A DNA stretch of 64,000 nucleotides, taken from positions 120,589-184,588 of the forward strand of contig NZ_MKUD01000003.1 of assembly GCF_001898575.1 (NCBI RefSeq), written 5' to 3'. The position numbers and the translations under genes are program-made. This DNA comes from Spirosoma sp. 48-14 (lineage in GTDB: Bacteria > Bacteroidota > Bacteroidia > Cytophagales > Spirosomataceae). The notes beneath the pieces were generated by a model, which worked only from the letters and a program-made list of their open reading frames with translations, was not told where the DNA came from and did no database searches. Below, piece by piece: positions 1-8,394 of this stretch (within the stretch, counting starts at the first letter, position 1; each line of letters starts with the position of its first letter).

Positions 1-120
1 AATTTGATCGGCGAAAACGATGTGGGTACCAACCAGAGTGGTTAGCGTTGCCAGAGCACTTTTCTGGAGGAATCCCCGTCGATCATGGATCTGCTTTTTC
101 ATGGCATCAGTTTTGTTCAT
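1..120 (-). CDS. N-terminus of a Tat-exported protein (partial, runs off left edge)
   Basis: The minus strand opens with ATG at 120-118 and stays open for 40 codons to the window edge. The visible residues include a twin-arginine-like stretch (DRRGFLQKSA, about residues 17-26) followed by a hydrophobic segment ending near VFA, a typical Tat signal peptide of Bacteroidota oxidoreductases and hydrolases. Similar N-termini are known on sulfite-oxidase-like molybdopterin enzymes of this group, but the catalytic domain is outside the window, so the function is not assigned. Confidence 0.6.
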   Translation of the reverse strand, partial: MNKTDAMKKQIHDRRGFLQKSALATLTTLVGTHIVFADQI

Positions 121-352
121 GTAAAAGTAACGCTCCGGTTGGCTATACCGTAGTGCATAACCGAATACAATTTTTTCAGTACGAAGAAAAAAAGTACCAA
201 AGGCTGTATGCCAGTATGTTATAACCCTCATGAATTTGTGCCATGGCCATATACAAAGTATTCAGGGAGGCTGTAGCGTATTTAACAGTTTTTAAAGAAT
301 ATAGTATCTGAAAAAAGCGTTTTGCCATAAATCTATAATTGCTCAATGAGCT

Positions 353-913
353 ATGAATACGATTCCTACTTCCGTTAAAAATGGCGATCTGCTGATTGCT
401 GAGCCATTCATGGGTGATACTAACTTTGACCGCAGCGTAGTCCTGGTTTGCGAGCATAATCAGGCGGGAACGTTTGGCCTTGTACTGAATCAGCAAACCG
501 ATATTCACCTGAGCGATGTGATTGACGATATCCACGTCGATTTACCCTTATTTGTCGGAGGTCCCGTACAGCAGAATACCCTACATTTCATCCACCGCCG
601 ACCCGATCTGATCGACGGCTCGATTCGGGTTCTGGATGGACTTTACTGGAGTGGCGATTTCGAGCAGATTAAACAAGCCGTCAATCTGGGAACGCTTACC
701 GAACGCGACGCCCGCTTTTTTATTGGCTATTCAGGCTGGAGTGAAGGTCAGTTAGATGCAGAGCTTGTACAGAAAGCCTGGATTGTGAGCCGCACAAATG
801 CCAGCTTCCTATTCGATACGCCAACGAAAGAGTTTTGGCGCGGTGTTCTCAAACGTATGGGGGGCGAATACAAATCCATTGCTCATTATCCCGTCGATCC
901 CCGACTTAATTAA
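353..913 (+). CDS. yqgE: YqgE/AlgH family protein (UPF0301)
   Basis: A 186-residue cytosolic protein of the usual length for the UPF0301/DUF179 family. Visible hallmarks are the N-terminal GDLLIAEPFM block (about residues 11-20), the FGLVLNQ segment (about 41-47), the FVGGPVQ motif (about 67-73) and the late FFIGYSGWSEGQL stretch (about 122-134). Family members are widespread in Gram-negative bacteria. AlgH has been linked to alginate regulation in Pseudomonas, but the biochemical role is not settled. It stands alone here, with 129 bases to the next gene. The start is the only reasonable ATG and is directly followed by the family's conserved N-terminus. Confidence 0.93.
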   Translation: MNTIPTSVKNGDLLIAEPFMGDTNFDRSVVLVCEHNQAGTFGLVLNQQTDIHLSDVIDDIHVDLPLFVGGPVQQNTLHFIHRRPDLIDGSIRVLDGLYWSGDFEQIKQAVNLGTLTERDARFFIGYSGWSEGQLDAELVQKAWIVSRTNASFLFDTPTKEFWRGVLKRMGGEYKSIAHYPVDPRLN

Positions 914-1042
914 CATTTTTTGACAGTCTACCCACCAGGCAAACAGGGGCATCTTAACTTTTTTTCACCAATTTTGTACCGGTCCGACGTTTCGGATAAA
1001 AAAACGTTATCGAAAGGGGTCACTTCCTTTCCATCGTCCCGT

Positions 1043-1654
1043 ATGCACAGTTATCGATTACTCCTTTTTATCGTTTTAGTAACCTCATCGGCGTTAACCC
1101 AGGCGCAAAGCAATAAGCCCATAGGTGGTCATTTTGGCTTGAAAGTGGGGGCATCGTTCACGCAGATTGCCATTTCAGGAACTACTGCCAACATCCCTCA
1201 CCGAACCTTACAACCGCATTTGGGTGCGATGTACCGGTATCGGTATAATCACTGGGTCGTTCAACCCGAAGTCCTGCTGTCTATTCGAGGTGGTAATTTT
1301 CAGCAAGAGCAAAGTAACGGTAGCCGCACGACAACGGCTGTATCGTACTACTATGCCAGCCTACCACTGATGCTAGGCTACATACCGACCGAGGGACTTA
1401 CAATACAGGCTGGCCCTGAATTCAGTTACGCGCTCAATGCTGGGCAAACGGGCGGCCCTGGCGTAAATAATGACCTGGGGATAGCGGCAGGCGTCCACTA
1501 CGATTTTCTGGATATGCTGCATAATTTCAGCCTGCACGCCCGGTTTATTTACGGCCTTACCAACGTATCGCCTGAAGCTACAGCTTCCTACTACAATCGG
1601 AACCTCCAGATTTCGATGGTGTACAATCTATTTCCGAAAAAGAAGAAGAAATAA
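1043..1654 (+). CDS. Outer-membrane beta-barrel protein (PorT-like)
   Basis: A 203-residue exported protein. The frame is open further upstream, but ATG at 1043 is chosen because it begins a clear Sec signal peptide (residues 1 to about 20, hydrophobic LLLFIVLV core, ending in QAQ). The mature part has alternating hydrophobic and polar residues with many aromatics (e.g. FGLKVGASFTQI, then several predicted strands), Gly/Asn-rich turns and a C-terminal hydrophobic strand, as in the outer-membrane beta-barrel domain called PorT-like in Bacteroidota. The last residues are an unusual run of five lysines. The ligand or role cannot be read from the sequence. It is followed directly by a long inverted repeat. 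Confidence 0.8.
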   Translation: MHSYRLLLFIVLVTSSALTQAQSNKPIGGHFGLKVGASFTQIAISGTTANIPHRTLQPHLGAMYRYRYNHWVVQPEVLLSIRGGNFQQEQSNGSRTTTAVSYYYASLPLMLGYIPTEGLTIQAGPEFSYALNAGQTGGPGVNNDLGIAAGVHYDFLDMLHNFSLHARFIYGLTNVSPEATASYYNRNLQISMVYNLFPKKKKK

Positions 1655-1663
1655 ATTTATAGC

Positions 1664-1762
1664 AGAAGTGAGGAGTTAGGAGCGAGGAGAGAGAATGGCT
1701 GACGCGCGAAATCTGTAGATGCGTCAGCCATTCTCTCTCCTCACTTCTCGCTCCTCACTTCT
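1664..1762. repeat. Long imperfect inverted repeat (42-bp arms) between OMP gene and nuoA
   Basis: Arms 1664-1705 and 1721-1762 match at 38 of 42 positions as reverse complements, with a 15-base spacer. The arms are purine/pyrimidine biased and contain an internally repeated GAAGTGAGGAG unit. The element ends 12 bases before the nuoA ATG, so it would fold in the leader of the nuoA mRNA or terminate transcription of the upstream gene. Confidence 0.9.
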
Positions 1763-1774
1763 AACACAAAAGAC

Positions 1775-2242
1775 ATGCTTTCCGACTTCGGCGTCATTCT
1801 GTTATTTATCGTGGCTGCGTTCGCCTTCATTGCCATCGTGCTTTTTGTGGCCCGTCTGCTACGACCAAACCGACCGAATGTGGAAAAAAATAGTACATAC
1901 GAGTCGGGTGAAGAACCCGTTGGCAATGCCAATGTACAGTTCAATATTCGCTTCTACGTTGTAGCTCTGGTATTTGTCCTGTTCGATGTTGAACTAGTCT
2001 TTCTGTTTCCATGGGCAACCGTATTTGGTCAGGAACGACTCATACGCGAAACGGGTGGCCTCTGGGGCTGGTTCGCGCTTACAGAAGCGATTCTGTTTGT
2101 CGTCATTCTGGCATTAGGGTTGGCCTATGTATGGGCCAAAGGCTACCTCGACTGGGTAAAGCCGCAACCGAAACTTCCTACTACCGAAACCAAAGTACCA
2201 GCGCATTTGTATGAACAGGTAAACGAGCGCTATAAACGGTGA
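1775..2242 (+). CDS. nuoA: NADH-quinone oxidoreductase subunit A
   Basis: A 155-residue membrane protein, subunit A (ND3 homologue) of respiratory complex I, which couples NADH oxidation and quinone reduction to ion translocation. It shows three hydrophobic segments (about residues 5-30, 63-85 and 95-118) and the family's conserved loop, with the [11 protein letters not shown] motif (about 42-52) followed by [14 protein letters not shown] (about 60-73). The C-terminal 30 residues are a hydrophilic extension. The stop codon overlaps the GTG of the next gene. nuoB lies about 560 bases downstream; no other nuo subunits are in the window. Confidence 0.95.
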   Translation: MLSDFGVILLFIVAAFAFIAIVLFVARLLRPNRPNVEKNSTYESGEEPVGNANVQFNIRFYVVALVFVLFDVELVFLFPWATVFGQERLIRETGGLWGWFALTEAILFVVILALGLAYVWAKGYLDWVKPQPKLPTTETKVPAHLYEQVNERYKR

Positions 2243-2796
2243 AGCCTTTTACCCCACTCTACTTTTGGCTGGTCCTTTTAATTAGTAGTTCAGTATCAGG
2301 CACCTTACAGGCTCAAAAACTTACGCTTGATGTATACCGGGCAAAAGTGGTTACTTACACGGGCGAACGCTATCGTGGCTTGCTGGAAGATTTGACCGAT
2401 ACCGAACTGCTCCTGAGCGACCAGCATGGCCACCGAATCGATGAGGAAATTCCTTTACGAGAGATTCGCAAGGTGGTGATTCGGCGGACGAGTAAAAAGA
2501 GCGCCATCATTACTGGATCAATTATCGGTGGACTGGCCGCAGGTTTTGCCTCCTACAAATCCCTTCAGCGCAACCAGCCCAGTAGTGCCATCAATTACGG
2601 AATAACGTTAACCTTCGCTGCGGCTGGTGGTGCAGCCGCCGGTCTGGTAGTAGGCTCATTCGTCAATAATTTGTCGAGTCGAAGCATTCGTCCGCTGGAC
2701 CTGTCCAACCCGGAGCTTAGTTTGTACCGTCAGTTGGAACCGTTTACCGTTCGTTATCAGCAGGATCTATTTAATCGCATTCCCCAAACACGCTAA
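2239..2796 (+). CDS. Exported glycine-rich protein of unknown function between nuoA and nuoB
   Basis: A 185-residue protein starting at a GTG that overlaps the nuoA stop, which suggests translational coupling. It has a signal peptide (residues 1 to about 25, ending QAQ), a soluble stretch resembling a small beta-rich module (residues 30-85, [16 protein letters not shown]...), then two Gly/Ala-rich hydrophobic segments (about 90-105 and 120-145) that could be membrane helices or glycine zippers. No family is recognised. Because it sits inside a nuoAB transcription unit it may be co-expressed with complex I, but nothing in it suggests a complex I subunit. Confidence 0.75.
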   Translation: MKPFTPLYFWLVLLISSSVSGTLQAQKLTLDVYRAKVVTYTGERYRGLLEDLTDTELLLSDQHGHRIDEEIPLREIRKVVIRRTSKKSAIITGSIIGGLAAGFASYKSLQRNQPSSAINYGITLTFAAAGGAAAGLVVGSFVNNLSSRSIRPLDLSNPELSLYRQLEPFTVRYQQDLFNRIPQTR

Positions 2797-2800
2797 TTCG

Positions 2801-3295
2801 ATGAACTCTCCATCCGTATCCAATAAATCAGGCGAAGCCAGTGTAATCCTGATGCGTTCAGAAGATTTGCTAAACTGGTCGCGGGAGAAATCGCTTTGGC
2901 CACTAACCTTTGGGCTGGCCTGCTGTGCCATTGAAATGATGGGCGCCATGGCTTCCAATTACGATCTTGAACGGTTTGGCATTTTTCCACGCCCTTCCCC
3001 TCGTCAGTCCGATATTATGATTGTGTCGGGTACAGTAACTTATAAAATGGCCGACCGAATCCGGCGATTGTATGAGCAGATGGCCGAACCACGGTATGTA
3101 ATCTCAATGGGTTCCTGCTCTAATTGTGGAGGACCTTACTGGCAACATGGCTACCATGTAGTAAAAGGTGTCGACCGAATCATCCCGGTCGATGTATATG
3201 TTCCTGGCTGTCCCCCACGGCCCGAAGCGCTTATTGACGGCTTTTTGAAATTACAGGAAAAGATACGGACCGAGCATCCGCTACGAGACGCTTAA
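2801..3295 (+). CDS. nuoB: NADH-quinone oxidoreductase subunit B
   Basis: A 164-residue cytoplasm-facing subunit of complex I that carries the terminal [4Fe-4S] cluster N2, which donates electrons to quinone. All four ligand cysteines are visible: the adjacent Cys41-Cys42 pair in [10 protein letters not shown], Cys106 in GSCSNCGG and Cys137 in [11 protein letters not shown]. The [14 protein letters not shown] block (about 58-71) is also typical. It begins four bases after the preceding exported-protein gene, so the nuoA-orphan-nuoB trio is probably one operon. The usual nuoC and nuoD do not follow. Confidence 0.97.
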   Translation: MNSPSVSNKSGEASVILMRSEDLLNWSREKSLWPLTFGLACCAIEMMGAMASNYDLERFGIFPRPSPRQSDIMIVSGTVTYKMADRIRRLYEQMAEPRYVISMGSCSNCGGPYWQHGYHVVKGVDRIIPVDVYVPGCPPRPEALIDGFLKLQEKIRTEHPLRDA

Positions 3296-3384
3296 TGGTT
3301 CAGCCAGGCTACTGATGGAGTTTACGGGTTTGTTTGCGTTAGCCAGCAGGAAACGTTAAACTTGGCGTCTGAAACACTGTATCC

Positions 3385-4329
3385 GTGACGCCTATCAACC
3401 TATCTTTCCGACAAACGCTTGGATCAACCCGACCGATAGGGCTGATCTACGGCATTACGCTGGTTCTCGGCTTAGTTGTTGCCCTGCCGTTTTATAGCAC
3501 CTTACTTACCGAAGATCAGGATTCTCGGGCTTTCCTGAACCTGCTGAACGGATTTGATTATACCATCTATTCCGATTTTATGCAGCGCAGCCGGAAAGCG
3601 ATTCTGCCCCTTATCAGTGTGGGCCGATGGCTTGGAGCGCTATATCTGTTCTTAAGTATTTTTTTTGCAGGCGGTATTTTATTCCGGTTTTCGCAACCCA
3701 CAGCCCGCTTCGATACGGGTTTATTCTGGCAGGCCTGCACGCATTATTTTGGGCGTTTTCTGCGGCTCTTTGGCGTCACGTTGCTGTTTCTATTGATTGG
3801 TGCGGGTATTTGGCTGGTTGCAGGGTCGTTAGTCGCTATTGTGGCCGATGATGTCCTGACCGAGCGCGGTCAATTCTGGGTCGGGGCTGCTTTCTTTGCC
3901 TGTGCCGCTCTGACCGGTACCCTTATCCTTTGCATTGGCGACTATGCCAAAGTATTGATGTTTCGGGAAGACAGCCATCAGGCTTTTAAATCGTTTGGGC
4001 AGGCTGGCCGGTTGGTGCTTGGCAGTATCCTTCGTACGTATGGCCTATACTGGTTATTCATCCTGATCGGAGCAGGTATGTTTGGCCTGTACTTTCTGAT
4101 CGACGAAGCTATACTCATGAGCAACTGGATTACAATACTACTCATGTTTATCATTCAGCAGGCCATGATCTTTGGGCGTATCGGATTGAAGGTCTGGGCG
4201 CTGGGAACAGCCTATAACACCTACACGATTTTACCAAAGCCTGAACCGGTTTTGCGCATTAGCCGAACATTGATCCAGCACTCTGCTGCACCACCCAGCC
4301 ACGAAACCTTCACCGAATCGGTTGAGTGA
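3385..4329 (+). CDS. Polytopic membrane protein of unknown function
   Basis: A 314-residue integral membrane protein starting at GTG 3385. About six hydrophobic segments are visible (approximately residues 17-38, 76-98, 122-152, 166-188, 217-240 and 245-268), with a soluble stretch between the first two and a polar C-terminal tail. The overall pattern resembles the uncharacterised inner-membrane proteins of the DUF4013 type, but I see no diagnostic motif. It follows nuoB by 89 bases on the same strand and may be co-transcribed with it. It meets the minus-strand glycosyltransferase-like gene tail to tail, 29 bases away. Confidence 0.7.
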   Translation: MTPINLSFRQTLGSTRPIGLIYGITLVLGLVVALPFYSTLLTEDQDSRAFLNLLNGFDYTIYSDFMQRSRKAILPLISVGRWLGALYLFLSIFFAGGILFRFSQPTARFDTGLFWQACTHYFGRFLRLFGVTLLFLLIGAGIWLVAGSLVAIVADDVLTERGQFWVGAAFFACAALTGTLILCIGDYAKVLMFREDSHQAFKSFGQAGRLVLGSILRTYGLYWLFILIGAGMFGLYFLIDEAILMSNWITILLMFIIQQAMIFGRIGLKVWALGTAYNTYTILPKPEPVLRISRTLIQHSAAPPSHETFTESVE

Positions 4330-4358
4330 TACGTCGAAATACGACCCAATCGTTTCGG

Positions 4359-5738
4359 TCAAGAAAGCCCCCATTTTGTTAACAGAAGTACCGATACAAC
4401 TGTATATACAGCCAGTACGGCGTAGGTTTTGATATTGGTCGATTCGGGAAAGGCTCTTATTAGCCCATATCCAATAAAAGGCCAGGGATGAATAAGGTAA
4501 CGCTCGAAAAATGGGTGATTTCCGCCTATAAACGCTTGAGATGCGATAAACAACGCAACAAAGGCAATAGAAAATACTAATCCCTTATCGACAAAACCTT
4601 CGGCCATTAGTATCTGAAAAAGTTGTTGGATCACAATGACCAGGCTTACGAAACCTAAGGTGTAAACCACCAACAAACCCAGACTGATCGCTAGTTGGCC
4701 TTTAGCCATTAGCCAGCCCAAACCATGCTCAATTGGCCCACTAAAAACATCATTGACCGACTCCGGATCGCGCAGAAGATTAATCTGTAAAAGAGCCAAA
4801 ATTAGCGCGAGCATAAAGCTCCCAATCACGATCGATAGTGCAGACTTTAAATACCGAAAACCCGAAAGCCATACAATAGGAGCAATATAGATGCCCGTAA
4901 GTATGAATGCCGAAATGGGACGTAAGGCATTGAAACTGACCCCCGAACGCAGTTTAGACCACTGATGGAATAGTGGAGGGGTAAATCCTCCCCACAAACT
5001 AACCAGACCTGCCAAAGGCAATAAACTAATCCCAATCGATACGTAGAATAGTATACGGTGCGTTGTAAACGCTTTGACTCCGATCTGTCGATAGCGTTCC
5101 CAATCCTCTACCGCCAGCACTACAAACAGAGCAGGTAAAAGAGGGATGTAATAAAACCGGGCAATGGTTGTAAGACCCAGCAGGCAGCAGGCCAGAAAAA
5201 ATGGGAAAAGCCGCTCAAGCCGTGAAACCGATAGCAGCAACAGGCCTGCAAACAAAAATACCAGTGAAGGCCCTTCGGTCATAACGGTTGAGACACTCAG
5301 GAAAAAGTAAGGGCAAACCAGCGTAAATACACTGGCAGCCAGTATTCTTCTCTGCCATACACCCGAAAAAGACCTAAGGTGAACATAAGTCGCTACAGCC
5401 AGCCCCGCCAGTGCCATACAGGTAATAAGCCGTAAACCAATATAATCGATCGTCGGAAACAACCAGATCCACAAGGCAAACCAAAGATGACTGGCCACAC
5501 CCGTTGGGGGAACATGGCGATATAAAGTCGTTTTGGTAAGGCCTGACTTGGCAAAGGGAAGGCTGTATTCCAGATGAAACAACTCATCCATTACACCAAA
5601 CCGAACGCGAATCGCGAGCCAGCCTGCAACCAGTAAATACACCGCACAGATCGAAATAAAGTATTGTCGATACGGTTTTGTATAGTCTACAGATGCCGAA
5701 AAGGCAGAAAGCCGATCGGTAGTTGCAAAAAATTTCAT
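4359..5738 (-). CDS. GT-C-fold-like polytopic membrane glycosyltransferase (putative)
   Basis: A 459-residue protein with about ten to twelve hydrophobic segments. The first loop after membrane segment 1 holds an acidic pair followed by His (GVMDELFH, about residues 48-55), the arrangement used by GT-C glycosyltransferases that take sugars from polyprenyl-phosphate donors in the periplasm. No close family is recognised. Its ATG overlaps the stop of the preceding gene (ATGA at 5738-5735), and a GT2 enzyme able to make a polyprenyl-phosphate sugar lies upstream on the same strand. This supports a role in glycosylating a lipid, protein or polysaccharide, which is an inference from context. Confidence 0.65.
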   Translation of the reverse strand: MKFFATTDRLSAFSASVDYTKPYRQYFISICAVYLLVAGWLAIRVRFGVMDELFHLEYSLPFAKSGLTKTTLYRHVPPTGVASHLWFALWIWLFPTIDYIGLRLITCMALAGLAVATYVHLRSFSGVWQRRILAASVFTLVCPYFFLSVSTVMTEGPSLVFLFAGLLLLSVSRLERLFPFFLACCLLGLTTIARFYYIPLLPALFVVLAVEDWERYRQIGVKAFTTHRILFYVSIGISLLPLAGLVSLWGGFTPPLFHQWSKLRSGVSFNALRPISAFILTGIYIAPIVWLSGFRYLKSALSIVIGSFMLALILALLQINLLRDPESVNDVFSGPIEHGLGWLMAKGQLAISLGLLVVYTLGFVSLVIVIQQLFQILMAEGFVDKGLVFSIAFVALFIASQAFIGGNHPFFERYLIHPWPFIGYGLIRAFPESTNIKTYAVLAVYTVVSVLLLTKWGLS

Positions 5739-6133
5739 TTAATAATGCGTTTTAGAAATTCAGTCCACGTTCTGCAAGCCATGCGCAGCACACCACGCTC
5801 AGCAGATGTAACCAAACTCATAAGGAAATTGTCAGCGAACGGTGTAGTATGCCCGTTCAATGATAGGAATAACCGAAAGCTACCCAGATGTGGCGCCAAC
5901 GACCGGCCCCTGTCTATCAGCCGACCGGCAATTAGGCAAAGGTGCAGGGCAGTTTCACCGGGAACGATGTTGTGTAAACTCCACCACAAGAACGGCTTCT
6001 CATCAGATCCTACAAGAGGTAAAATATGTATCCCTTCAGGCAACAGCGTAAATTTTAGACACTTTTTATAAGGCAACATAAAAACATAAAATACCTCGAA
6101 TACGAAAAGCCCTACAATTAAGCGACACCACAT
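5735..6133 (-). CDS. Small orphan protein coupled to the GT-C-like gene
   Basis: A 132-residue open frame on the minus strand, not recognised as any family. It has one hydrophobic N-terminal stretch (about residues 5-19) and a mixed remainder rich in Leu, Arg and His. The argument that it is a gene is its position: its TGA overlaps the next ATG by the classic ATGA four-base coupling, and it fills the gap between that gene and the GT2 unit. A 135-residue frame exists on the opposite strand, so the coding assignment is not certain. Confidence 0.45.
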   Translation of the reverse strand: MWCRLIVGLFVFEVFYVFMLPYKKCLKFTLLPEGIHILPLVGSDEKPFLWWSLHNIVPGETALHLCLIAGRLIDRGRSLAPHLGSFRLFLSLNGHTTPFADNFLMSLVTSAERGVLRMACRTWTEFLKRIIK

Positions 6134-6197
6134 ACTGGACCAACAAACTGAGCAACACTGACTTACCCAAAAGAAAGTGTAAAGATACTTTAAAATA

Positions 6198-6234
6198 TTA
6201 ACCCGAACGTCTTGGTTATGTACGTTCGGGTTAA
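6198..6234. terminator. Hairpin terminator downstream of the GT2 gene
   Basis: A perfect 13-bp inverted repeat (6198-6210 and 6222-6234, core ACCCGAACGT) with an 11-base loop lies between the stop of the minus-strand GT2 gene and the start of the next minus-strand gene. On the minus strand it is followed by an A/T-rich stretch, compatible with an intrinsic terminator. Confidence 0.65.
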
Positions 6235-6316
6235 CTGAATGCTCCCCTTGCTAATTCCATCAGCAAGGATACTTCCCTACTTGCTGTAGTTATGTGCTTC
6301 AATAAACGACTGACAA

Positions 6317-7027
6317 TTAGCTAAACAGACCGTAGCGAATAATACAATAGATGGCTCTAAACCCATCTTTCCAATTTATTTTTTTCCCTTCTTCATACGT
6401 TCGCCCATAGTAGGAAATACCCACTTCATAAATGCGAATTCCAGGAACTTTCGAAATTTTAGCCGTCACTTCGGGTTCGAATCCAAACCGTTTTTCGTGC
6501 AAAGGTATTTGTTTGATAATATCGGTTCGGAAGAGTTTATAACACGTTTCCATATCGGTCAAATTCAGATTCGTGAACATATTGCTTAGAAACGTCAGAA
6601 ACTTATTACCAATGGTGTGCCAGAAGAAAAGTATCCGGTGTGCATTACCCCCCATAAACCGCGACCCGTACACCACATCGGCAAATCCATCCAATACTGG
6701 TTTCAGCAGAATACTAAACTCAGCAGGGTCATATTCCAGGTCTGCATCCTGCACAATCAGATAATCGCCCGATGATTTTTGAATACCTGTATGCAAGGCA
6801 GCCCCTTTACCCTGATTAACCGCATGGGCAACATACTGAATATTGGCCTCAGGCCTGGATTCAACAAACTGTAAGACAACACGTTCTGTATCATCTCTGG
6901 ATGCATCATTAACTATAATTATTTCTTTACTAACCGAATCGGGCAGTTGTATTTCCACTAGTCTGTTTAAAATATTCCGGATCGTTTTCCCTTCATTAAA
7001 GGCAGGTATTATTATGGATAATTTCAT
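6317..7027 (-). CDS. Glycosyltransferase family 2, polyprenyl-phosphate sugar synthase type
   Basis: A 236-residue GT-A enzyme. It shows the N-terminal SIIIPAFNE nucleotide-sugar-binding start (residues 4-12), IIIVNDASRDDT (about 37-48), NQGKGAAL (about 71-78), the metal-binding DAD motif at 94-96 and VYGSRFMGG (about 118-126). The length and these motifs match the dolichol-phosphate mannosyltransferase (DPM1)-like branch, which loads a sugar from a nucleotide donor onto a membrane polyprenyl phosphate. No C-terminal membrane domain is present, as in the short DPM1 type. It is flanked on both sides by GT-C-like membrane proteins that could use its lipid-linked product. Confidence 0.9.
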   Translation of the reverse strand: MKLSIIIPAFNEGKTIRNILNRLVEIQLPDSVSKEIIIVNDASRDDTERVVLQFVESRPEANIQYVAHAVNQGKGAALHTGIQKSSGDYLIVQDADLEYDPAEFSILLKPVLDGFADVVYGSRFMGGNAHRILFFWHTIGNKFLTFLSNMFTNLNLTDMETCYKLFRTDIIKQIPLHEKRFGFEPEVTAKISKVPGIRIYEVGISYYGRTYEEGKKINWKDGFRAIYCIIRYGLFS

Positions 7028-7064
7028 AGTTAGATATACTTTTCATAATTCGATATACTAAAGA

Positions 7065-8255
7065 TCAGAGGGAACCGTACCGTTGATAGGCGATAAATAA
7101 GAGGACAAAAATGAAGCACATCGTTAAAATCAGCCCTTTCTGCTGCTTTTCTGATGACTGAAGGCTACACCATGCCAAACAGGGGGCAATCGTTGCAAAA
7201 ACCGAAATACGTTCGTAGAGGTAGGGTAGTGTCACTAACAAGACGGCAGCTCCCAGTAAACCAAAAAAGAGTGGGTAGTGATCCCGATGAAGTCGTAGCC
7301 AGCCTAAGCCAATGAGTATAAAAATTAGAACCCAGCCTAATTGGTCATTAGCCAGGCAGCTCTGGCTAAGCTGACGGGCAATACCAACAATAGTCGCCGT
7401 TTTGTACAAAAAAATACTGGCTAGGATAAGCAAACCGATAACGACCAGTGAATACGTCCGATGTTCTTTTATATCCTCAAACGTCCGGTTACCAATGAAC
7501 CAAAGCACTCCGCCGGCCATCATAAAAACGGTAGCTAAATACCCAAACGAAGGCTTGCCATGAACGTGGTATTCCTGAAAAAAAACATGATTGACAAATT
7601 TTGGTGGATACATGCCACCCCAGCTCAACCAGGTAATCAATACACCCAAGAGGGCCAGTAAGCCAATGGTTACTACACGAATGACCGCACCTTTTTGCAG
7701 CGGCAGTGTCGGCATGAAAAGACCGACAGTTCCACCAATGAAAACCTGAAAACTTACCGCAAAAGGTAGAAACAGGAATCCAGCCTTTTTATTCTGACGT
7801 ACCAGCGTCCAGAATATGTAAAACAGAAGAATACCAGGCAATAAAGGATGAGCCCGAACACTGTAGATAAGCACATACGGATTAAACAGCACAACCAGAG
7901 ATTTATACAGACCCGAACGAGCATGAACCCAGACCAGGATAAACCAGCAAGCTAAGGATAGTAAACGTCCGGTTAACAGAATTTTACCACTAGCCAATGG
8001 ATCAACAACAGCCTGTAATGCTGCTACAACCCATAAATAAAAGGATGAGATTGACCAATAGGGCGACAAGTCCAGCGCGGGCCAGAGCGAAAACGCCTGT
8101 TCAAAGGCAGGCAGATACGCCCCTCCTTCATCTCCTTTAGCTTGCTGCGTAATGGCTGAATACAGTAATAGAAAAAAAGTAATGGCTATTAATCCATAAC
8201 GAACGAATGATTCCGTTTTTCGTGATTCAGAAATAGCGACTTTTGCAGAATTCAA
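7065..8255 (-). CDS. Polytopic membrane protein, GT-C-like (putative)
   Basis: A 396-residue integral membrane protein with about ten hydrophobic segments. After the first membrane helix there is a loop with an acidic pair (KGDEGGAYLP, about residues 40-49), again reminiscent of GT-C glycosyltransferases, followed by segments rich in Trp and Phe. It is not a close copy of the 4359-5738 protein but has the same architecture. It is the first gene of the minus-strand block, 37 bases upstream of the GT2 gene and probably co-transcribed with it. Alternatives are an O-antigen polymerase-like or other unclassified membrane protein. Confidence 0.6.
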   Translation of the reverse strand: MNSAKVAISESRKTESFVRYGLIAITFFLLLYSAITQQAKGDEGGAYLPAFEQAFSLWPALDLSPYWSISSFYLWVVAALQAVVDPLASGKILLTGRLLSLACWFILVWVHARSGLYKSLVVLFNPYVLIYSVRAHPLLPGILLFYIFWTLVRQNKKAGFLFLPFAVSFQVFIGGTVGLFMPTLPLQKGAVIRVVTIGLLALLGVLITWLSWGGMYPPKFVNHVFFQEYHVHGKPSFGYLATVFMMAGGVLWFIGNRTFEDIKEHRTYSLVVIGLLILASIFLYKTATIVGIARQLSQSCLANDQLGWVLIFILIGLGWLRLHRDHYPLFFGLLGAAVLLVTLPYLYERISVFATIAPCLAWCSLQSSEKQQKGLILTMCFIFVLLFIAYQRYGSL

Positions 8256-8394
8256 GTTACTTAAAAGTTGAGCCTGATTAAATCACGCCTAAAATAATAG
8301 TCTTTTTGGAGTTATAACAGAATCACAAATCACCATTTATCAATTTTTAATAACTTAAATATTGCAAATCATTGATTAATAAACCTTTTAATAT

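Noticed and set aside
176..535. 119-codon open frame on the minus strand over the yqgE gene
   Set aside because: It overlaps the well-supported yqgE gene on the other strand and has no family features.
5664..6071. 135-codon plus-strand frame opposite the small coupled orphan
   Set aside because: The minus-strand frame has the ATGA coupling to the next gene; the plus-strand frame overlaps both neighbours and shows no recognisable features.
6465..6485. GGTTCGAATCC, a tRNA T-arm-like motif
   Set aside because: It lies inside the GT2 coding sequence and no acceptor stem or anticodon arm can be drawn around it.
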